Positions 35,287-46,985 of a stretch of DNA of 64,000 nucleotides are shown piece after piece; positions within the stretch are counted from its first letter, which is position 1; each line of letters opens with the position of its first letter. The translations under genes and the position numbers were made by a program. The stretch comes from Rhynchosporium graminicola (Eukaryota > Ascomycota > Leotiomycetes > Helotiales > Ploettnerulaceae): NCBI GenBank assembly GCA_900074885.1, contig FJUW01000053.1, positions 70,250 through 134,249 of the forward strand, given 5' to 3'. The notes under the pieces were generated by a model that was not told where the DNA came from, did no database searches, and worked only from the letters and a program-made list of their open reading frames with translations.

Positions 35287-36436
35287 TTAGACATGGCTTG
35301 CGTTCTTCTTCTTCTTTTTGCTCAATCCGAACAAGTCCTTGAGTCCCCACCACGGCGTATTAATCGGCGACTCTCCCGTAAAGATGAAAACATCATACAA
35401 CCAACCACCGAACAGACATCCAAAGAACGGCGCCACCATCGGGATCCAGAAGTAATAGTTTCCCGCACTCCAGACCTCGCTGCCGTAGCCTAGGAAATAC
35501 GACATGAGTCTCGGTCCGAAATCTCTTGCGAGGTTGATTGCGTAGCCGGTCTCCCATCCGAAACAAGCTCCGATACCGAAGATGACGAAGAAAAGTCCGA
35601 GAGGCGTCATGTTGCCGGCGCCGAGATTACCATTGTCTTGTAGCGAGTAGATGCAGAACATGAGGATGGTGGAAGCGATGAACTCGGAGAAGAACATGCC
35701 GGTTCGCGTCATGAATGCAGCAGGATAAGTGCAGAAGATGCCTGCGGTGGATGTTGGGCCCGAGACGGTGCGCGTAGAAGCAGAGCCTTCGAATTGGTTG
35801 ATGGCAGAGAGGTAGTTGGCGTAGACGACGCCAGAGGCGCAGAAGGCGCCGAGGATTTGCGCGAGCACGTAGCCGGGAAATTTCCGCCATGGGAATTTGC
35901 GGAAGACGCTGAGAAGATGTTAGTGAGAGAGATATGGCGAGGAAATGAGCCACTCACCAGTTTGCGAATGTGACGGCTGGGTTGATGTGGGCACCACTGA
36001 TTCCCGATGCGTAAACTCCTAACATGACACCTATACCCCATCCCCAGGATATACTCTGATAATCACCCTTCTCGCCGTTGCTGAGCACAACCTGAGCTAC
36101 CACACCATCACCGAACAAGATCAAAATGAACACTCCAAAGAATTCCGAAAGTGGTTCTCGGAACGTATGGCGCATGCGACTCCACCAGAGATCGGGACGA
36201 GCGGGAACGGCACCATCCTGAGTGATCTGATGATCGATACCAGGTCCATGTTCTCCGTAGGCTTGCACTTCTCTGTCGTCTTTGAGAATGGAGTCGGAGT
36301 GGTTGTGCGAGTGGGTGGAGTGAGATGTTGACGGGACGATATCGTGATAGTGAGCATCCTTCATGGGGGAGTTGAGGTGAGAGGCGAATTCATCGTGGGA
36401 GATGGCGGGGGAGGAGGGGGGAGTAAATTTAGACAT
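35287..36436 (-). CDS. Aquaglyceroporin (MIP family)
   Basis: Two exons, 36436-35958 and 35908-35287, with a 49-nt GT-AG intron that splits the codon after FAN; 366 residues. The first pore motif is SGAHINPAVTFAN (NPA at 152-154). The second is GYAINLARDFGPR, with NLA (285-287) instead of NPA and the Asp after Arg that marks glycerol-conducting channels. Six membrane spans are predicted, with a Ser/His-rich cytoplasmic N-terminus (about 95 residues) and a Lys-rich tail. Fungal relatives (Fps1 and Yfl054 types) conduct glycerol and other small polyols through the plasma membrane; NLA is known from that group. It lies divergently from glycerol kinase. A GTG codon precedes the ATG at 36436 in frame, but the ATG is taken as the start. 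Confidence 0.93.
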
Positions 36437-38402
36437 TGTGGTTGACACTGGCTGGTCTGGCAGGACAACAGGATTGACTTGAAGAGATAAGTGAAGGGAA
36501 AGAGGTGATTGATATCCCAGTTACCCGATGATGATAATGATGATCGACAATCTGATCTAACACTCTTCTAAGCAGGATGGTCGTGAAGTAGATATAGAGA
36601 ATCCCAACACGTCAGACGTCTATAGCTGCCGTGCCATCATGGGCCATTTCTTTGAAAGAATCACTCTAACCTCCAAAAGGGAATACACCGATCACGAATT
36701 TCGCTTCCACGCAGCAGCACTTCACTGTTTAGGTCATTGTCAAGGGGTCTAGCGTGGTATGGGACGAGAAGAAGCACTGCCACTACTACCCGCTGGCGAG
36801 GAAAAGCCTCCTGATATTCCAAACCGAGCTAGATTCTCTGGCCACCGACTTAGCACGACGGGACGACTCATAGAGGAGTGAGGTCGGCTTCCTGAGTAGG
36901 GGTTGGGAAGATTATGCGGGTAACCTGCTTGCAACAAACCTAAGCTTGACAAGTGAGAAAGAAGGTGGAAAAGGGGCAAATTTTGACTCAATCAAAAGCT
37001 ATTGTGGCATTCTCAATGCGCCGGCGCTGTTCCGCCTTCCAAAATACAAGGTAGACCAATGGTCATGAAGACGATGGCTCGAACCATGTTGGAAATCTGG
37101 AGAGTGGGCCTAGCTGCAGAGGAGATAAGATGACTCGATGGGGACAGTAATCCAGATACTACATGCGCGAGTACTTGGTGTACTGTACGGTCCAAGAAAG
37201 CAGACCGAGGCACAAGTACATCCATCGTATGACAAAGGTTCCAAGTGCATCCAGCTCACTCCACTCACTTCCGCAGATGCAGCAAGTTGAAAAAATCAGA
37301 CAGATTGCGCATACGGTGTCACGTCTCGAAGAAGCAATTGTTTGTCCAACGGCAGGAAGTCCGAGTTGCATCAGAAGTCTGTGTGATACTAGTCACATAC
37401 AAGATTCTCGAGCATCACAAGATACCCGCCCCGTTTACCTTGAAAGGCGGATTCTTGTGTCCCAGACACTCAGCAGCATCTTCGTTACAAACTTCGCCTC
37501 CTGAATTGACGAATGGAAGGAGGGTATCGATCTTGACATTCTCGGCCGTTGGCTTAGAGAATCAATCACTGGAACATCCTAGGCTGTCATACACGGGATA
37601 CTGGTGCGAAGCGAACTAAAACGACAGCTAGTCTGCCGACTTGACACTTGTCAAGATATTGACCCCGCGGTCTCATGCTGACTTCCCTTGTTCGAGACTC
37701 GCCTCGCTTGATTGACGTTTTGTTTGCCTGCCCTCGATATCCGAGAGGCACAGTGAACAGTGAGCGGTTCCAGATTGCTACATCTGATCGCTCGACCGGG
37801 GATGAAAGATCGAGACGATTTCACCCTTGCTCTGTGCTTACTGCCGGTAAGCGGGGTAGCACGAACGGATTCGGACGAGCGTAATGAATACAACAAAGGA
37901 TATTGCGGCAGGCAACATACAGATAGATGGAGAGTGACCAGATCAGACTGTTAAACGCGATCAGCCATACTCAATGATCGGATAGGCACATTCAGTACGA
38001 TCCTGTAAGGGCTGTAAGGGAGCACCGTCGTCATTATGATGAAAGATATGATGAGGAATAATGATGGTTGCAAGTTGCAGTAATGCCATGCCATTGTATA
38101 CGGCTTACGTCGATGTGGTAAGAGTCGACGAATGAGATGGCAGAGACGAGTGATGGCTAGTATTTCTCCGCTTTGCCTGCCCAGGATCTGGCCTGATCTA
38201 GACCCTAGTACCTTCTAGGAATCAAAACCAAAGCCGTTGACACTGAGCTAAGGCGTCGTCCCGAACGTGGTCGAACTACTATAGGCATCTCCCCATACGA
38301 TGGATGACCCATGCGACACTGCAGGAGATGCAGCGATGCAGCGATGCAGCTAGAGATTTTCAGCGAGGGAGTTCGACCTGAAATAGGAAGGCCGGGGCTC
38401 CC

Positions 38403-38430
38403 GAAGGAAGGAAGGAAGGAAGGAAGGAAA
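38403..38430. repeat. GGAA microsatellite
   Basis: About six GAAG units in a row. Confidence 0.9.
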
Positions 38431-38746
38431 GAGGTGGATCATAGTGGGAGGAGAGTCTGGGGACAGAGGTTGTTTAGATCCACTGCGATACAATCGCTGA
38501 GTGGAGAGCAAGAAAGATATCGAGCCCAGATTATGGCGTGGCATGGCATAGAACTGGTTCAGTAATATGGTACTTCCATAACCGTGGTTTCTTCTGCACA
38601 TAGTAAGTCTTACAAGAGCAATCGTCAGTTGTACCGATCATAGCCCTACGCATAAGTCATATACACGTAAAAGATCCAACACGTGTATCGTATCACATCT
38701 TGAGCCTCGTGTTCGGCATGGACACAGGGCCGAGCCCGGGCCCAGA

Positions 38747-38780
38747 TTGAGGATGAGGATGAGGATGAGGATGAGGATGA
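38747..38780. repeat. GATGAG minisatellite
   Basis: About five GATGAG units. Confidence 0.9.
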
Positions 38781-38820
38781 TAGAAATGTTCGAGAATAGG
38801 AGGTCGAGATGTAAACCAAG

Positions 38821-38872
38821 AGTGGAGTGAAGTGGAGTGGAGTGGAGTGGAGTGGAGTGGAGTGGAGTGGAG
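38821..38872. repeat. GTGGA pentanucleotide repeat
   Basis: About ten GTGGA units with one variant. Confidence 0.9.
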
Positions 38873-39130
38873 GCTTGCAGTGCCTAGCGCGACGTGGCTT
38901 CTAAGCGAGCGAACCACTCACTCCCTTCTCTTGCGTGTGGAGCAACAACCAGGATCCATAACGAATGGGGATATAGTCTTCCCCGCTGTGCCGATCCGGG
39001 GTTAGCTTTCGATCACCCCAGCAAACGCCACGTTCTTGGGACTTTGAGTAGCGTAGCCAAGTGAGTGAAGTGGACCTGGGGACACACCGCGACTACTAAG
39101 TATTCATTTCAAGCCCACTCACTATCAAAC

Positions 39131-39194
39131 TCTATCTAACTATCTATCTAACTATCTATCTATCTCTATCTATCTATCTACCTACCTACCTACC
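39131..39194. repeat. CTAT / CTAC tetranucleotide repeat
   Basis: CTAT units with interruptions, passing into CTAC units. Confidence 0.85.
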
Positions 39195-40650
39195 GTACCA
39201 CAGACTCCACAACACTCACTCCCCTTACTTTGCTGGTATGATAGGATGGATGGATTATAATCGGGGTCCTGCTTGTCGCTATTACAACTCCACTCCTGTC
39301 CTGGTTCCTGAAAGAGGTTATCTCCAGCTCCCGATCCCACATCCATTTCATTCTCTTCTTCACGTCCCAAGGAATGTTATTTTCTCAATGTCTCCACACC
39401 TCGTTTGATTCTCTACCCTTTTCCACATCCCAAGTTCTAACCCTTACTCGCACTATCTTACCTTTGATTAGTCTGTCCCAAGTCCTTGGTCCGAGGCGCA
39501 GTTCTCGAGACGTTGGAAAACTATTATCTCCTCCCCATCTAACGGTCTGACCCGAACGATCCGGAGCAGGTGACTACCCTATGATTCGATTGTCACAATT
39601 GGCAAGATAACCAATGCTCATTCGGTCTTTGCGTCCGATGCCATGTGGGTACTGCAGAGTTGCTTGATCTCTGTCTCACGGGAAAAATACGAGTAGGATC
39701 GGGTGATTTTCTTCCCCCTCATCTTCCCGAATGAAGTCTCGGTTATCTTTTCCTGGCAGCGGCACAAATTTGGTACAGTGAGATGATGAGATACATGTGA
39801 CACGTACGGGTGGTTATCAATGATGCACTGCATGGTTGATGAGCCTTTGGTCATACATTGGCCGATGTTGAGTCGATTGCCTGTAGGATATTTGTAACTT
39901 CGGCCGTTATTGACCTGAATGATATCGATAGTAGCGACTCTATCTTACTGACAAAATTCATGAGGAGCAAATAGGCCGAATAAGCGAGCGGTCAAAATAC
40001 CAAGCCACCGACCCCAATCTAACCGCGGACAGCGTTCCGTCATGTTGGATCTCTCGCTTGGACATGAGAGGCATTGTATGCATGGAGGCGTTTAGTAAAG
40101 CCGAGACTACACCTAAGTCTCGGCGAACGCCTACTGCTACACCCCTGCCAGCCTGCCACACATGTCTACGTCCGTATAGCTAGCTTCCTTCTGCTCCAGA
40201 ACTCCATGCTGCATATGCAGCGTCTAATGCTCGTCAACCCGCCACCAACTGCCTCTGGAACCCCTCATCTTCCTTCTAGAACTAGGCTTATTCAAGCTGA
40301 CAGGTGAAGTCCGCATGTCCACATCGCCAATACTTATCGCGCTCGGTCTATCTCCTTCTCGAGTGCAGACTTCGGTACATCTCAGCTCCTTCGAAGGCAA
40401 GCTGTAGGTCAATCACATGCCTTCCGACCTTAGGGTCTAGATGAGATTGCGGGGTTTAGATCAAGAGCTCTAGATAGCAACCCAGCTCTAGATAGTACCC
40501 CAACTCCCCCAGCTTTATCTCCTCTAGTACAGCTTCATTTTGCTTTGACATTCCAATCGCTCTTAGAATCTTCTCCTTGCCATCAAGCTTGTAACCAATC
40601 TCGTTCTCATCCTCAACCTGAAACTCATCCCTCACCTTCCATTTTGTACA

Positions 40651-42581
40651 ATGGCAGGAGATTCCCCCGTCCTCGTTTCTCCTCATGAGCAATACATTGG
40701 ATCTATTGATCAGGGGACTACCAGTACTCGTTTCTTGATCTTCAACAAAGATGGCGAGCCAGTTGCTTCACATCAAGTTGAGTTCAAGCAATATTATCCT
40801 CACCCAGGGTTAGTCCTTTTTGATCTCTCAAACCCCCTTTTAGAAACCCACTCAAATTCATCCTAACAATCCCAGATGGCACGAACATGACCCCCTCGAG
40901 ATAATCACATCCATAGAAACATGTATTGAAGGCGCCGTCAAATCCTTCGAAGACAACGGACACTCCGCCCGCTCCATAAAAGCAGTTGGAATCACCAACC
41001 AGCGCGAAACAACCGTACTATGGGATAACGTGACTGGCGAGCCTCTCTACAACGCAATCGTCTGGACTGACACAAGACATCAAGCTTTAGTTCGCAGACT
41101 CAAGCAACGTCTCGGCTCCGATAAACTGCAAGATCTCTGCGGACTTCCATTATCCACATACCCTTCAGTTGGGAAACTCCTCTGGCTGCTTGAGAATGAG
41201 CCCAAGGTAGCAGCTGCTTATGAGAAAGGTACTCTCGCATTTGGAACCATCGATGCCTGGGTTGTCTACCGTCTCAATGGCGGACCAAAGAAGAATGTTT
41301 TCGTCACAGACCCAACGAACGCTTCTCGTTCTATGTTCATGAACATCCACACCCTTCAATACGACGAGCAACTCCTCGACTTCTTCCGTTTCGATATGGC
41401 GAAGCTGAACTTACCTAAGATTGTGCGCTCTTCAGATCCAGAAGCTTTCGGTACTTTGACTACGGGTGTCTTATCAGGTGTTCCCATCACAGGCTGCTTA
41501 GGTGACCAATCTGCCGCTCTCGTGGGTCAAAAAGGTTTCGCTCCTGGTATGGCTAAAAACACCTACGGCACAGGCTGTTTCCTACTCTACCACGTCGGCG
41601 AGAAACCGGTCATCTCTACTCACGGTCTTTTAAGCACAGTAGCGTATCATTTCGGCGGTGGTGAACCACAATACGCGCTTGAAGGCAGTATCGCAGTCGC
41701 TGGATCGAGTGTCAAGTTTCTACAGAACAATTTCGGGTTCATCAAAGAGTCAAGGGAAATCAGTACACTTGCTGAGACGGTGGAGGATAACGGGGGTGTA
41801 GTTTTTGTGACTGCGTTCAGCGGTTTGTTTGCACCGTATTGGATGGATGATGCCAGAGGGACGATCTGTAAGTTCTCCTTCCACTACTAAGTCTCAGTCT
41901 ACCGGAGTAATTCATCCGTGCCACTGTATTTGGGCTATCCTGCAAATGAAAAAACAAAGCATTTCACTAACCGAGAGTGCATGTGAATAGTCGGCATCAC
42001 AGCCTACACACAAAAAGGCCACATCGCCCGCGCCACCCTCGAAGCGACGTGTTTCCAGACAAAAGCCATCCTCAACGCCATGGAGAAAGACTCCGGACAC
42101 GCTCTGTCGGAATTGGCTGTTGATGGTGGAATGACGAATTCGGATTTGTGCATGCAGGTATGTTCTCCTCCCTCTTTCTCCTGACCCCCTTTGCCCCCCT
42201 TCCTTGGGCTTCTTCTCTCCTCGTTTCCCCTTTCCCCCTTTAAATTCTTTCCGATCCAACCTACGCGCATACTTCCATCCTTTGTCTTTCATCCAGGATA
42301 CTTAGCTCAACTGACGGACGCCTCCCTCGCCACAGACACAAGCAGACCTAACAGGGATCCCCGTCTCGCGTCCCCGGATGCTCGAAACCACCGCCCTAGG
42401 CGCCGCCATCGCAGCCGGTTTCGCCGTCGGGGTATGGTCGTCTTTCGAGGAGCTACAGAAGATAAACACCGAAGGCACGAAAGTGTTCCGGCCGAAGATC
42501 AGTGGCGAGGAGAGGGAGAAGAAGTTCGGGAAGTGGGAGAGGGCTGTGAGGATGTGTAGGGGATGGGAGGGGGACGAGTGA
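40651..42581 (+). CDS. Glycerol kinase (FGGY family)
   Basis: Four exons, 40651-40808, 40876-41867, 41991-42157 and 42336-42581, giving 520 residues with GT-AG introns of 67, 123 and 178 nt. It phosphorylates glycerol to sn-glycerol 3-phosphate with ATP. Marks are [17 protein letters not shown] (N-terminal ATP loop), [50 protein letters not shown], and near the end [15 protein letters not shown] and [12 protein letters not shown]. The length matches other fungal kinases, and the ATG directly opens the conserved N-terminus. The divergent aquaglyceroporin at 35287-36436 would supply its substrate, so the two probably serve glycerol uptake and use. The introns lie in the C-terminal half except the first. 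Confidence 0.95.
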
Positions 42582-42801
42582 GTAATTACCTTATCTATCA
42601 CTTTCTCTTCTTCTGATCGAGCTTGAATGATTGTACTGGATACGTCGAGGATTTGGGAGGGGAGAGGCATGGAGGGTGAGGGTGTTGTTCGTTACGATTG
42701 ATCGTCCAGTTCTGTTTCCTTTCTTCATCTTTGTGCATATACCAATTCGATTTCGTACGTAGTTCCAAGCCATCTCTCCCATCTATACCATCCTCAAAGT
42801 C

Positions 42802-42842
42802 TTCACCCTCACCATCACCCTCACCCTCATCCTCATCCTCGT
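42802..42842. repeat. CCTCAC / CCTCAT minisatellite
   Basis: About seven hexamer units. Confidence 0.85.
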
Positions 42843-43168
42843 GGTCAAAGGTCTCCCCGAATTCGCCAATCTCGAGCAAGCTCTAGCTTGAGGACGATGG
42901 AAACCCAATGTCAATGTCAATTCAATGTCAACCCAATTCAATTCCAAGCATTTCATTCCATTCCATTTCAATTGAAGTAGTTTATCAACTCATCATATAG
43001 ACATAGCACATTCCCCTAGAATCGTAGTTGTCGTTGAATTGAAGTCTCTCAACGCTCAATCCCACCTTTCCTTTCCTTTCCTTCCCTTCCCTCCCCACTC
43101 TTACTTCATTGACTCTTACATCTATCTATGCGCACGTTAGCCTCCCTAGGTTCATTCCCTTAGCATAA

Positions 43169-43191
43169 CCATCCATCCATCCATCCATCCA
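43169..43191. repeat. CATC microsatellite
   Basis: Five to six CATC units. Confidence 0.85.
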
Positions 43192-43694
43192 GTCTCCCAC
43201 TCCATCTCCATCTCCTCTATCTTTTCGTCTCTCTCACAGCATAGCACACTATCACAAATACGCATGAGCACAAGTAGCAGGCTACTATACCTACCGTACC
43301 TACCGCACCCACTGACTCAATCCATTCTTCTACCACCATGCACGAGATGAGAATCTCAGAGAGAGGGGAGAGAGAGAAGAGAAGAGAAGAGCATCGAGCA
43401 ACTAGCTTGGCGGGTTGCCAAAACAAACATTGAAGGTCTTGCCTCTGAAAATCCATCGCTGAAGCGCTGGAGTTGGTGGATCTCTAGGTGCGCGAGCGAG
43501 GGGAGGGAGGGATTGGGGACGGGCGGTGGGTTCGTGCTGTAGCTGTAGGCTATGTAGTGGAACTGTGTAGGGAATCCGGGGAATTGGGGAAATTGGGATT
43601 GGGGGATATCTCCCGACTCGCGCGGGAGGTGATGATCAGCAGCAATGTTACATAAGGTACCCAAGGTAGGTTAAGGGGGGAGTAGGGGGGAGTG

Positions 43695-43695
43695 N
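43695..43695. other. Undetermined base (N) in a G-rich run
   Basis: Lies within a G-rich stretch (GGGGGGAGTGNGGGGGG), probably a sequencing or polishing limit. Confidence 0.8.
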
Positions 43696-44124
43696 GGGGG
43701 GCGAATACTCCGCCGGGGGGTGAAGCGAACCTGTTGTTTACCTTCCTCATGAGGTTCACCTCACCTATTCTTTCACAACCGAAATATTTTACCCGAAGCT
43801 GTGCCGGGAACAAGACAATCTTTGAAAGAAAAAAGAATAAAAAATTGGTATGTCATTCTGGCGAGAAGAAGTGTTGGATTTATGATGTGTTGTGAGCTCA
43901 GAAAACCCAAGGGTGAAATGCATCAAAATGTGAAGAGATCTATCTTGGTTCACCACACACCAAATGATACAGCAAATATCAACATCCTTCCTGCGGATAT
44001 CCAACCAGGGGCAGAGAAGCGCGAAAGTTCGCCAGCCCAGTACAGAATATCCCGAACCCGGCAATCCCAACCTTGAAACTCCCCTTGCCCCACCCATAAT
44101 GATGCTCCAAGTCCACAAACTCAT

Positions 44125-46985
44125 CTAGTTCTTCATCCCCTTCAACCACCTCGCAGTCTTCTTCCCCGGCCCAACCCGTTCCGAATCCTCGAAGTTTGAC
44201 GACTGATGCTGCTGCATCGGAATACTATTCTGGCTCGGTGCTCTCACCGGCGCCTCAAACCCACTTCCGCTGCTTCGATGTCCGTTCCCATTTACGTCCT
44301 CACCTGCAAAAGCTCTCCGACTTGTCGAGTCAGGCGGCGAGACGGGGTAGAAGGGGTCTTCGATACGCTGTTTATCGGGTCGACGGGGTGGGGGAGGAGG
44401 ATATTGTGGTGGTTCGTTGGGTGCAGAGTATTGCTCATTGACGCTATTATTCCAACCTCCAGGTGTAGTGCGGGAGAAGTCGCCGGAAACCGTGTTGTGC
44501 GAGGGGGTGGATGAGGATGCGTAGCCACGCGGTTCTCGTTCGAGGATGTAGTTTGTTATTGGTGTACTGATATCCACGACAGGCGGCGCTGCCCTGGGAG
44601 AAATCGGCTGCTGCTGCTGCACTGTTTCTGGCACAGGTTTAACGGGTCGTCTCAGCGTCCTGCTCGGCTCTGATGATGTAGGCGTAGGTATGTCTTCATC
44701 ATCTGAACTCGTACCATCCATATCTTCTTCCTCATACGATCGCAACTCCTTACGCATCGACAGCTTAGCGCAGATATCGCCAGCTTCTTCAATGGCTGTT
44801 CTCTTGGCTTTCAGAGCCATGCGTTTATCGCGAGTGGCCTTGTTTTCTGCGGCTATGGCTTCGATTTGGGTGTCCTTGAGGTTGTAAATCTTGACGGAAT
44901 TGAAAATGGAGTAAAGACCTTGGAGAAGGTGGCGTTCGATAACTTGGGTTATGACGTTTGTGATGAAGATGCGGGAGGAGAGCTGCAAGTACGACGTTAG
45001 CTGCATTTCTTTTTGAATTAGAGGCTGTTTGACTTACTTCGTAGTGAATGAGCATCTTTTCCAATACTTCTTCGGCCTCGGTGTATGGATTCTCGGGACC
45101 AGCAGCTGCACGCCATTGCTTGATTCTCTCTGTGTATTCCAGATCGTAAGGCTGAACTTCCAAATGCTGATCATTCTCCAGATTAACAACTTCCGCCCGC
45201 GACTTATCCAACATCTCCTTCATCTGGCTATCCAAGAACTCCTTACGAAGCGGTTCTCGCATTCGCTGAGGCCAGACATCTTCAATGACCTCAGCCAAGA
45301 ATTCGCTGCAGATAACTCCCAAATTATCCTTGTGTTGTTGAGCAAGTCGAGGCCAGTTCTCGGAGTATTCTTGGAATAGAGAGTAGACAAGACGAGGATT
45401 GTAGTCGAGTGGGAACTCAGTTCCAGTATTCTGCTGAATCAAAGGCTCGACTTCTTTCTTAGCGAATTGGGCTTTTGTCATCGTCCCTTTCATGACTCTC
45501 GTCAGAGGATTCTGCTGCTCTTCCACGCCAGGTGTAAAGTTATGCTTGTGTCCGATCAATCTTACACGTGCTGCAAATCTTCGATTCTCATCCACGACCC
45601 TGGCCCGTAGTTTCTGAGCTGGTGTTCCACGAGCATCGACCCCTCTAGGGAAGAACGATTTCCCAGGTGGGTTCTTGAATGTGCCGTCCACAGCAGGCTT
45701 GACTAGATCGCTGGAGTCGGAACAGAGAGCAATGAGTTCACCACGCATTTCTTCGATGGTGTCTTTCCCGGTTCCCATACTCTTCAACTCGGCCTCGCAT
45801 TCTTCCAACGCCTTTGAGATTTCATCTCGTAACGTCCGCACATGCTTACCGATATGTCTCTGGAGCTGCTCACTGAGTTTCTGCTTCAAAGCTGCGACAC
45901 CACACATGTGTGGTGAAAGAGCCGCCCACTTTCCGTTGTTGAAAAAGCGATCTTCTTTCGCTTTACGCTCCTCGGTCGAGGGCCATTCCTGTCCGACATC
46001 ACGAGGCCCGGGATTCAGCAAGACGTACCACCCGAGCTTGAAGTCGTTATGTTTGTCTTGATTGTTGACCAGAGCGATAAATTTGTCCTCGAGACCAATA
46101 GATTCCGTCAGATCTGGTTTGGTGAGAACACCAATGGTTCGTGAACCGGAAGGATCGAATTTGCGAGCTTTGTTCAAGACGGGAGCTTGAACATAATCTC
46201 CATTCCCACCGACTACAGCGAGTATGATGGTTCGTGAGCTCTTCATGTACTTGTCGGTGAGATCATTGATTGCCCTGATATCATCTTCGGACTGATCATT
46301 GTTTGCGTTTCGAACCAGACCTGGCAAATCAACAAGAGTCAAAAGCGGTTCCGTGGGCCCAGATTTCTCCACAACTAGAATATCTCTCGTAGCGAACCTG
46401 CCAGGTATTCTCTTCGGCGCGATCTGTTCAACAGCATGGCTCATGAGTACATCGAATGGAACAGAATCGTCGACGTGATTACCGAAATCTAGTAATCGTT
46501 TCTGCTCTGTCATCGGACGAGTTCGGTCGGGTATGATCTTGATGACAAACTTCTGGTCTTTCGCTCTTCGAAGTCGGATCTCTGTTGCGAAGCGGGTACA
46601 TGCTCCGGATTCGCGAGGGAATGGCATCCCGGATATTGCTTCAAGGACGGAACTCTTGCCAGCAGACTGATCCCCCACTACGACAATCTGAGGAAGTCTA
46701 TTCAGGACGTCAGCACGGCAACAAAGTGATATCTCGAAACTGGGATCGGGATTAAGTTGACGAGAAAGATCATGCTGATCCGAGGTCGACGAGAGCAAGG
46801 GCGGAAAGCTACGTACTTGACATTGTCTAGCTGAGCGAATTGAAGCTTATCAATAAGATCTAGAAGACCTTGTTGCTCACCAGCGAAATCTTGAGCATCT
46901 ACGGCTGCACCAACGGATATTGGGCTGCGTCACATGTTAGCATTGAGATAATCAGGCTTGGAGTGTTTACATACACTTTGGTCAT
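44125..46985 (-). CDS. Dynamin-like GTPase with proline-rich tail
   Basis: Four exons on the minus strand: 46985-46975 (11 nt), 46924-46817, 46697-45038 and 44982-44125, giving 878 residues; introns are 50, 119 and 55 nt. The GTPase elements are GDQSAGKSS (48-56), DLPG (163-166) and TKPD (232-235), followed by the dynamin middle region (from about FFNNGKWAALSPHMCGVAAL) and a GTPase effector domain (EEVLEKMLIHYE to MALKAKRTAIEEAG) spanning the last intron. There is no PH domain. The last 230 or so residues are disordered, with acidic, polyglutamine and polyproline segments. It groups by layout with fungal Mx-like or classical-dynamin-like proteins that remodel membranes; the target membrane cannot be told. 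The tiny first exon was chosen because it gives an ATG, canonical splice signals and the right frame. Confidence 0.9.

Larger units (their letters stand above)
36437..40650. other. 4.2-kb intergenic region between the aquaglyceroporin and glycerol kinase
   Basis: Upstream DNA of two divergent glycerol genes. No coding frame in it resembles a known family. It holds a cluster of microsatellites at 38.4-39.2 kb and pyrimidine-rich stretches before the kinase. It is long enough for a non-coding RNA or an unrecognised multi-exon gene, but nothing supports either. Confidence 0.5.
42582..44124. other. Intergenic, low-complexity
   Basis: CCTCAC/CCTCAT repeats (about 42802-42842), a CATC run (43169-43191) and a G-rich stretch with an undetermined base at 43695. 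No gene recognised. Confidence 0.55.

Noticed and set aside
37163..37619. 113- and 124-codon plus-strand frames
   Set aside because: Overlapping in different frames, no recognisable domain, no supporting splice structure.
38403..39194. CRISPR-like or telomeric repeats
   Set aside because: Simple short-unit satellites; no spacers and no TTAGGG tract.
41912..42292. 126-codon minus-strand frame
   Set aside because: Antisense to glycerol kinase exon 3 and introns; Lys/Gly-rich from pyrimidine-rich intron DNA.
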